A DNA stretch of 64,000 nucleotides from Alkalicoccus daliensis (lineage in GTDB: Bacteria > Bacillota > Bacilli > Bacillales > Salisediminibacteriaceae), in NCBI RefSeq assembly GCF_900103955.1, contig NZ_FNIL01000005.1, forward strand, positions 1 to 64,000. Reading direction: 5' to 3'. A program made the translations under genes and the position numbers. Under the pieces are notes generated by a model. It searched no databases. It saw only the letters and a list, made by a program, of their open reading frames with translations, and was not told where the DNA came from. This document shows positions 58,600 through 64,000 of this stretch, one piece after another (the stretch's first letter is position 1; each line of letters begins with the position of its first letter).

Positions 58600-60639
58600 T
58601 TATTCCAGCGTGCTCCAGAATTCGTCGCTGAGGTCAACGGCGCGGCTGCTGCCGCCGACGTCCTCTGCGTTCTGGACCATAATAGTCGTAATGTAATCCT
58701 CTGCTTCGTGATCGAAGCTGACAAACCAGCCGATCTGGGATCCGTCCTCTTCGGTCTGGGACGTTTTCAACTCTGCGGTGCCCGTTTTCCCGGCAATAGC
58801 GCGGGAATGACCACGGTCTTCCCGGTATGCGGAGCCGTCGCTGTCTTCGGTCACGGGAAGGAGCGTATCCCGCACGGTTGCTGTGGACTCTGTGCCGGCA
58901 ATCTGCGACATTTCTCCTGCGGGCTCATCTTCATAAAACAGCGTCGGCTGCACCATTTCTCCCTCATTGATAAAAATGGAGTACAGCGCAGTAATGTGGA
59001 CCGGGGAAATTTCCACTTCTCCCTGCCCGTAGCCGCTGTCTGCAAGCAGAATTTCGCTGTCGAGCCCATCATTGGAAAGCTGGGACGTATAAAGCGGGAA
59101 GTCATACGGGAAATCTTCTCCGAGCCCGAACGTTTCCCCCCAGGCTTCCATATTGTCTGCGCCGAGCTCGAGTGCCTGCTGCGCAAAGTAAATGTTGTCG
59201 GAAAGCTTCATCCCTGTCGTTAAATCAATCTCGCTTTCCGAGTCATTCACGCGGGTAATTTCATAGCCGCCCCAGCTGTCGTCCGGCTGCCACTGCTCTC
59301 CTTCGATCGTGAACGTTTCCTCCGGATCAAGCGTTCCTTCCTCCAGTCCGGCAATGGCCGTAAACGGCTTCCAGATCGACCCCGGTGAATACACGCGCTG
59401 GAAGCGGCGTTCAAACAGAACATCTGTCGTTTCCAGTTCCTCCGCCCGCGGATCGGCAAGGTTAAGGTAACGCAGGTTGGAATCAAAAGCGGGCGCACTC
59501 ACGAGCGCGATCGTTTCTCCCGTTTCCGGATCGAGAACAACTCCAGCACCGGAATCTTCCCCGAGCACGTCCGCTAGGCTGCGCTGGATCTCTGTATCAA
59601 TCGTCAGCTGAACGTCTTCTCCGTCTTCAGCGGATCTTTCCTGAATCACATCGCGGACATCTCCATCCTCCGTCTGCACAGTCAGGCGCATGCCGATTTC
59701 CCCGCGCAGCGTGTCTTCTTCCAGCAGCTCAATTCCGTTTTTCCCAATTTCGGAAGTGGCGCGGTAGCCTTCGTTTTCTTCGAGTTCTTCCCCGGTAATC
59801 GCCCCGATATGACCGACGAGGTGACCGGCAGTGTCACCTTCCGGATATTCCCGTCCCTCTTCGCGGTTCAGCAGGACGCCCGGAACTTCGAGGAGCTCCT
59901 CGGTTCGGTCATCTGTCAAAGAAAGATTTTGAATTGGTGCAAACCAGTCCGGATTGTCCGGATACTGACTGGCAAGCTCCAGCACCGTTTCTTCCTCGAG
60001 ACCGAGAATTTCCGCGAACTGTGCCGCAGAATCCTCCAGATCTTCTGTACTTTCCGGCACGAGACCGGCTTCATATACTTCGCCGTTGATCGCAAGCGGC
60101 TCCCCGTTCCGGTCAAAGATTTCGCCGCGGACAGGTTCTTCCGAATCAATGGCTATCTGATCATGCGCATCCTGCATGCCGAGCATGAAGTGGGATGGCT
60201 CCCACGCAACTTTCCACTCTTCTATCTCTTCCTCTTCATCGACAAGCTCTTTTTCCAGATACACTTCCGTACTGTAATTCAGCGTGCCGGCGATCGTTTC
60301 CATTTCCACCTGCACCGGATAGGTGATTTCCGTTAATTCTTCGAGATCCAGATCTTCCTCTTCCTCAAAATTTCTTTCCTCAAAATCGAGTGCGGTAATT
60401 TCCACGTCCAGATCGCTGTACACACTTTCATAGCGCTCGGCAAAGTCCCATTCAAAGCTGTCTACGTCCGCCTCGGAGCTGCTGCTTAAGTAGGAACGCA
60501 TTTCCTCAAATGACTGTCCGCTCCATGCCGATAAATAAGGCTCCAGCGCTTCCTCCTCCGGATGCGGCGGTTCTTCATTGCTGCAGCCGGCAATGCCGAT
60601 CGTGCCTGCTGCAAGTAACATTACTATGTATTTTTTCAT
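58600..60639 (-). CDS. Class B penicillin-binding lipoprotein (PbpC/MecA-like)
   Basis: A 679-residue D,D-transpeptidase anchored as a lipoprotein (GTIGIAGC near residue 19). An NTF2-like MecA_N domain (about 30-150) precedes the dimerisation domain (RGEIFDRNGEPLA) and the transpeptidase with SIWK in YSPGSIWKPFTA (SxxK), SDN in MKLSDNIYFAQ and KTGT in IAGKTGTAEL. This is the architecture of B. subtilis PBP3 (PbpC) and S. aureus MecA, often of low beta-lactam affinity. Very acidic. The ATG at 60639 or a GTG at 60645 could be the start. Confidence 0.9.
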   Translation of the reverse strand: MKKYIVMLLAAGTIGIAGCSNEEPPHPEEEALEPYLSAWSGQSFEEMRSYLSSSSEADVDSFEWDFAERYESVYSDLDVEITALDFEERNFEEEEDLDLEELTEITYPVQVEMETIAGTLNYSTEVYLEKELVDEEEEIEEWKVAWEPSHFMLGMQDAHDQIAIDSEEPVRGEIFDRNGEPLAINGEVYEAGLVPESTEDLEDSAAQFAEILGLEEETVLELASQYPDNPDWFAPIQNLSLTDDRTEELLEVPGVLLNREEGREYPEGDTAGHLVGHIGAITGEELEENEGYRATSEIGKNGIELLEEDTLRGEIGMRLTVQTEDGDVRDVIQERSAEDGEDVQLTIDTEIQRSLADVLGEDSGAGVVLDPETGETIALVSAPAFDSNLRYLNLADPRAEELETTDVLFERRFQRVYSPGSIWKPFTAIAGLEEGTLDPEETFTIEGEQWQPDDSWGGYEITRVNDSESEIDLTTGMKLSDNIYFAQQALELGADNMEAWGETFGLGEDFPYDFPLYTSQLSNDGLDSEILLADSGYGQGEVEISPVHITALYSIFINEGEMVQPTLFYEDEPAGEMSQIAGTESTATVRDTLLPVTEDSDGSAYREDRGHSRAIAGKTGTAELKTSQTEEDGSQIGWFVSFDHEAEDYITTIMVQNAEDVGGSSRAVDLSDEFWSTLE

Positions 60640-60764
60640 CCCCACAGGTCCCCCTCATTTCTCCAAAAAAATCCATCATCTGCCACCCATGTTACAATAA
60701 AGCCCAGAAAATTGAAACCGAAGATGTTCCGGCGGCGACTAAATAAAAAAGAGGAGGTGTTCTT

Positions 60765-61661
60765 GTGAAAAAGATTTTATTTCTCGTTCTTTTTCTGCTT
60801 GCAGCCTGCGGCCAGGAAGAAACACCGGGAGAGGAACCGCCTGCGGACAGCGGCGAACCGGTAATTACCGGCTACGTCTTGGATATGGAGGAAAACAGTG
60901 CGCTCGTTGTGGAAAGCACCGCGCAGGACTTCAGCGATACAGGAGGGCAGGAGGAGTTTTACAGCGCTATTTATTTTACAGAAATGCCGGAAGAAGTGCA
61001 GCTTGGAGACAGGGTCGAAGTATGGGCAGAAGCCGTCGCAGAATCTTATCCGGGACAGGCGGAAGCGCAGAGAGTGGAAATTCTGGAGCCCGGGCAGCCG
61101 GAGGGAGCGGAATTGAATGAACGGGAAGTAATTACCCGGGCAATCGGGGAGCATTCGCTGGACGGTCACGCAGCCGTTTCGGACATTACATTTACGGAAG
61201 GGGCCTGGACCGTGGAATTTTTCTCCTTTATGGATGAAGACAGAGAAGAAGTCACTGTACCTGATACTTCCGCAGGTACAGCAGAAGCACCCGGGGGAGC
61301 CGATTATGAAGCATTTTATGAAGAGCGCATGGAAATGATTACGGAGGAATTAACGGCGCTGGAGGAGCATCTCGGCACCTATGAAGACAGTGATTCATGG
61401 AGAATGGATTTTGAAGAGATGAGCCGCTCGCTCTCCGGCTGGATTTCCTCTGTCACAGACAAAGAAGAAGTACCGGAGAAATATCTGGAGGTCCACGCTT
61501 CGTTTCAGGCGGCAGGAACGACGATCCAGGAAGGAATCGATCAGCTGTCAGAAGCGGTGGCTTTCGGAGAGGAAGCAGAAATAGAAGCAGGAAAAAACCA
61601 GCTGCAGGAAGGCAAAGAAGAATTAGAAACCACCCGGCAGGAATATGAAAATATTTCCTGA
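60765..61661 (+). CDS. Lipoprotein with DUF3221-like domain
   Basis: A 298-residue acidic lipoprotein; the signal ends FLLAAC. Residues 30-110 (ITGYVLDMEENSALVVES... VQLGDRVEVWAEAVAESYPGQA) resemble DUF3221/YobA domains of small OB-like fold. The middle has a short PepSY-like or unknown part and the C-terminal 110 residues are mostly helical with coiled-coil character. GAGGAGG precedes the GTG start. Divergent from the PBP gene with a 125-base gap. Function unknown. Confidence 0.72.
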   Translation: MKKILFLVLFLLAACGQEETPGEEPPADSGEPVITGYVLDMEENSALVVESTAQDFSDTGGQEEFYSAIYFTEMPEEVQLGDRVEVWAEAVAESYPGQAEAQRVEILEPGQPEGAELNEREVITRAIGEHSLDGHAAVSDITFTEGAWTVEFFSFMDEDREEVTVPDTSAGTAEAPGGADYEAFYEERMEMITEELTALEEHLGTYEDSDSWRMDFEEMSRSLSGWISSVTDKEEVPEKYLEVHASFQAAGTTIQEGIDQLSEAVAFGEEAEIEAGKNQLQEGKEELETTRQEYENIS

Positions 61662-61667
61662 AAATTG

Positions 61668-61693
61668 ACTGTCCATACAGGGCAGTTTATTTT
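61668..61693 (+). terminator. Terminator after the DUF3221-like gene
   Basis: ACTGTCC and GGGCAGT arms with one G-T pair, then TTATTTTT. Confidence 0.75.
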
Positions 61694-61942
61694 TATGCAG
61701 AAAAGAGGAAGGAACCGTTCTTTATAGAGGCAGTTCTTTCCGCCCGGGAAATCTCGAATGTGCCTAAAGAAGGGAGGGTCTATGCAACTAGAAAGTGTAA
61801 GATCTGCTGACACCGTTATTAGCTGAAAGAACTGTTTTTTATAGAATTTTAATTTTTTATTCTAAATTTTCCGATAATACTGCTATATTAATGTGGTGTT
61901 ATGTAAGAAAAACTCAATTACAGAGGAAAGAAGGGTGAGTGT

Positions 61943-64000
61943 ATGAAAAAAACATTTTCAGGCTTGCTGGCTGTCACTATGCTTGTCGGAGCAGGACTGC
62001 CGATGCAGACATTAAGTGCGCCAGCTGCAGAAGCAGTGGAAGCAGCAGAATTGGAAGTAAGCAGATCTCTTTTTTCGTTAACCGAAACCCGCACGGTGGA
62101 AGTGAAAGCTGACCTCGGAGAAAGCGTCAATCCAGAGAACATTGCGTTTCAGTTCGGCGGGAAAAACATTTCTGAGTGGAGGCAGTGGACGAGCGGCACG
62201 AATTACAACGGAAACCAGTTTATCCGGGTGGTGGACGGCCCGGTCGTCAATGAAGAAACGAATGAAGTAACAGCGACCCTGGAATTCGGGCTGCTGTATA
62301 ATCGTTCGAATCTATCAAACAGAACGATCCGCACACAGTATCAGCAGTTTATCGGAGATTACGAGCTTGCGATGATCGATAATACGACAGGTGCAAAAGC
62401 AGCGACAGAAGTCACGTGGAACGTATACGATGAATTTTTAACATATGATGAACTCAAGCCGGCAATTGATGACGTGTTTGCCGAAGCAGAGGGGAACGGC
62501 CGCTATCTGGAATATCAGAGCGCCGGGCAGTCTGTGGAAGGACGCGACATTCATTTTGCGATTCTGGCGAAAGACGAGGAAGCAGTGGATACATATCTTG
62601 AGGAGACACTGCCGACCGCGTTGGAAAATCCGGAAAGCCTGATTGAAGAGCTGGAAAACGGCACGATGGAAGACTATCAGATTCCGGTATGGTTCAACAA
62701 CATTCACCCGGATGAAGTAGAAGGCGTAGATGCTCAGGTAGAGCTGTTCCGCAGCTTTGCGCTGGAGGAAGAAGTCGAATTCACGAACACAAATGAAAGC
62801 GGCACGGACGAACTGGTGACACTCGACGTGGATGAGGTCCTCGACGATGTGATCTTCCTCTATATGTTCACATCTAATCCGGACGGCCGTGTGGCGAATA
62901 CCCGGGCAAATGCCGAAGGGTTTGATTTAAACCGTGACAATGCGTACCAGACGCAGGTAGAAACGCAGCAGGTAAACGAGCTCGTCTCCAAGTGGACGCC
63001 GCTTTCGTTTATTGATTTTCATGGCTACGTAAACGGGTTTTTAATTGAGCCGGCGACACCGCCGCACAATCCGAACTTTGAATACGATCTGCTTATCGAT
63101 AACATGATGGGCCAGGCAAATGCGATGGGACGCGCAGGTATCGGAAGCTCCGATTTAACTTCCTACTTTATCGCAAAGCTCGGCTACGGCTCGGGCTGGG
63201 ATGATATGACGCCTGCTTACACGGCGATGTACGGTATGCTGCACGGCTCCTACAGCCATACAATTGAGCTGCCGACGCTGAGCCAGAACTCCTACAACGC
63301 AGCGGTAGGAAGCGGACTGGGAGCAACCTGGTTCGTATCAGAAAATAAAGACGAGCTTTACAGAGATCAATTGGAAATCTTTAAGCGCGGGGTGAATAAC
63401 GAAGATAACCGTGCCGTGGATGAGTATTTCGTCAACGCAGCCGGCGAATCCATCGGCCGCGTGCGCGGAGACAACGAAAACTTCTTCCCGGACTACTATG
63501 TGATTCCGGCAGCGGAAGAAACACAGAAAAACGTTCTGGAAGCATACAACATGGCAGACTATCTGCTTCGTAACAGCATCGATGTCGAAAGAACGACGCA
63601 GGAAGTGGAAATTGACGGCACAATCTACCCTGCCGGCACGTTCGTCGTACCGATGAACCAGGCAAAGCGGGGACTGGCAAACGCCGTGCTTTATGAAGGG
63701 GATAATGTGTCCGACTGGAACGCGATGTATGACCCGATTGTCGTGAACTTCCCTGATTTACGCGGCTTTGACGTACTGGAAGTAAGGGAAGCAGGACTAT
63801 TTACAGGCCTTACGGAGGAAATTGAAGAAGCATCTGTTCCGGACGGCAGCATGACGGGCAATGCGCCAAGACAGATTTTGAAAAATAACACGAATGACAC
63901 GATCAAAGTCGTCAACGCACTGCTTGCAGACGGCAAGACAGTAGAAGTATTTACAGAAAGCAAAGGCAAGGCAGAACAGGGCGACTATGCAGTTGCGACA
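61943..64000 (+). CDS. Secreted M14 zinc metallopeptidase (partial, runs off the window)
   Basis: The first 686 codons of a large exported protein; no stop before the window end. The signal peptide (MKKTFSGLLAVTMLVGAGLP...) has an AxA-type cleavage zone near residue 30. After an N-terminal beta-rich region of about 150 residues, M14 motifs follow: NNIHPDE (HxxE zinc ligands, about residue 255), SNPDGR with FDLNRDN, and IDFHGYV with the third zinc histidine. A later region (about 570 onward) looks like an accessory domain. Role: peptide or cell-wall degradation outside the cell; substrate unknown. Confidence 0.9.
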   Translation, partial: MKKTFSGLLAVTMLVGAGLPMQTLSAPAAEAVEAAELEVSRSLFSLTETRTVEVKADLGESVNPENIAFQFGGKNISEWRQWTSGTNYNGNQFIRVVDGPVVNEETNEVTATLEFGLLYNRSNLSNRTIRTQYQQFIGDYELAMIDNTTGAKAATEVTWNVYDEFLTYDELKPAIDDVFAEAEGNGRYLEYQSAGQSVEGRDIHFAILAKDEEAVDTYLEETLPTALENPESLIEELENGTMEDYQIPVWFNNIHPDEVEGVDAQVELFRSFALEEEVEFTNTNESGTDELVTLDVDEVLDDVIFLYMFTSNPDGRVANTRANAEGFDLNRDNAYQTQVETQQVNELVSKWTPLSFIDFHGYVNGFLIEPATPPHNPNFEYDLLIDNMMGQANAMGRAGIGSSDLTSYFIAKLGYGSGWDDMTPAYTAMYGMLHGSYSHTIELPTLSQNSYNAAVGSGLGATWFVSENKDELYRDQLEIFKRGVNNEDNRAVDEYFVNAAGESIGRVRGDNENFFPDYYVIPAAEETQKNVLEAYNMADYLLRNSIDVERTTQEVEIDGTIYPAGTFVVPMNQAKRGLANAVLYEGDNVSDWNAMYDPIVVNFPDLRGFDVLEVREAGLFTGLTEEIEEASVPDGSMTGNAPRQILKNNTNDTIKVVNALLADGKTVEVFTESKGKAEQGDYAVAT

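Overview
The window comes from a low-GC Firmicute of the Bacillaceae, read across its chromosomal replication origin. The evidence is the order dnaA-dnaN-rlbA-recF-remB-gyrB-gyrA-16S rRNA running left on the minus strand, and rpmH-rnpA-yidD-yidC-jag, mnmE-mnmG-rsmG-noc-parA-parB, ychF, rpsF-ssb-rpsR, yybS-gdpP-rplI-dnaC, purA, a tRNA cluster and walRKHIJ-htrA running right on the plus strand. Noc, WalRK, YyzF and AdeR homologues are Bacillus-type. Very acidic exported proteins (WalH, HtrA, a PBP, several lipoproteins) and an acidic GyrA tail suggest a moderately halophilic or haloalkaliphilic species. This is inference; no 16S comparison was possible.

Left arm (1-12.4 kb): the 5' end of a 16S rRNA gene with a strong promoter, an HD-GYP-like gene, gyrA, gyrB, remB, recF, rlbA, dnaN and dnaA. 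The origin is bipartite. DnaA boxes lie upstream of dnaA (12542-12803). A second set, with a DnaA-trio track and an AT-rich unwinding element, lies between dnaA and dnaN (10861-11005). The dnaN-rlbA gap (1.2-1.4 kb) and the dnaA-rpmH gap (1.8 kb) are unusually long and hold interspersed structured repeats. One repeat family has a copy on each side of dnaN-dnaA.

Right arm, 14-40 kb: the core ribosome, tRNA-modification, segregation and replication genes are conserved. Two parS sites and one Noc site lie in or beside noc-parA-parB. The jag-mnmE junction is split by a minus-strand pair, an ATP-grasp ligase and an M20 metallohydrolase, which looks acquired. A PurR-box pair precedes purA, and tRNA-Glu, fMet, Asp, Phe and Thr follow it.

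Right arm, 40-50 kb: the wal regulon operon ends with htrA and a 51-residue CxxH/CxxC protein (YyzF-like) embedded in a dense cluster of DnaA boxes about 35 kb from oriC. A photolyase follows where rlmH would be expected.

Right arm, 50-64 kb: an alanine-utilisation block (alr, ald, the PucR-type regulator adeR, and the Na+/alanine symporter alsT with a cre-like site), a DeoR/NosL-like regulator next to a His-rich FixH/YtkA-like lipoprotein, a small membrane protein, a lipoprotein class B PBP, a DUF3221-like lipoprotein, and a secreted M14 metallopeptidase cut by the window end.

The least explained signals are the repeats around the origin, whose conserved flanks enclose stem-loops that differ in sequence between copies but keep base pairing, and repeat units that carry a perfect DnaA box at jag-mnmE and dnaC-purA.
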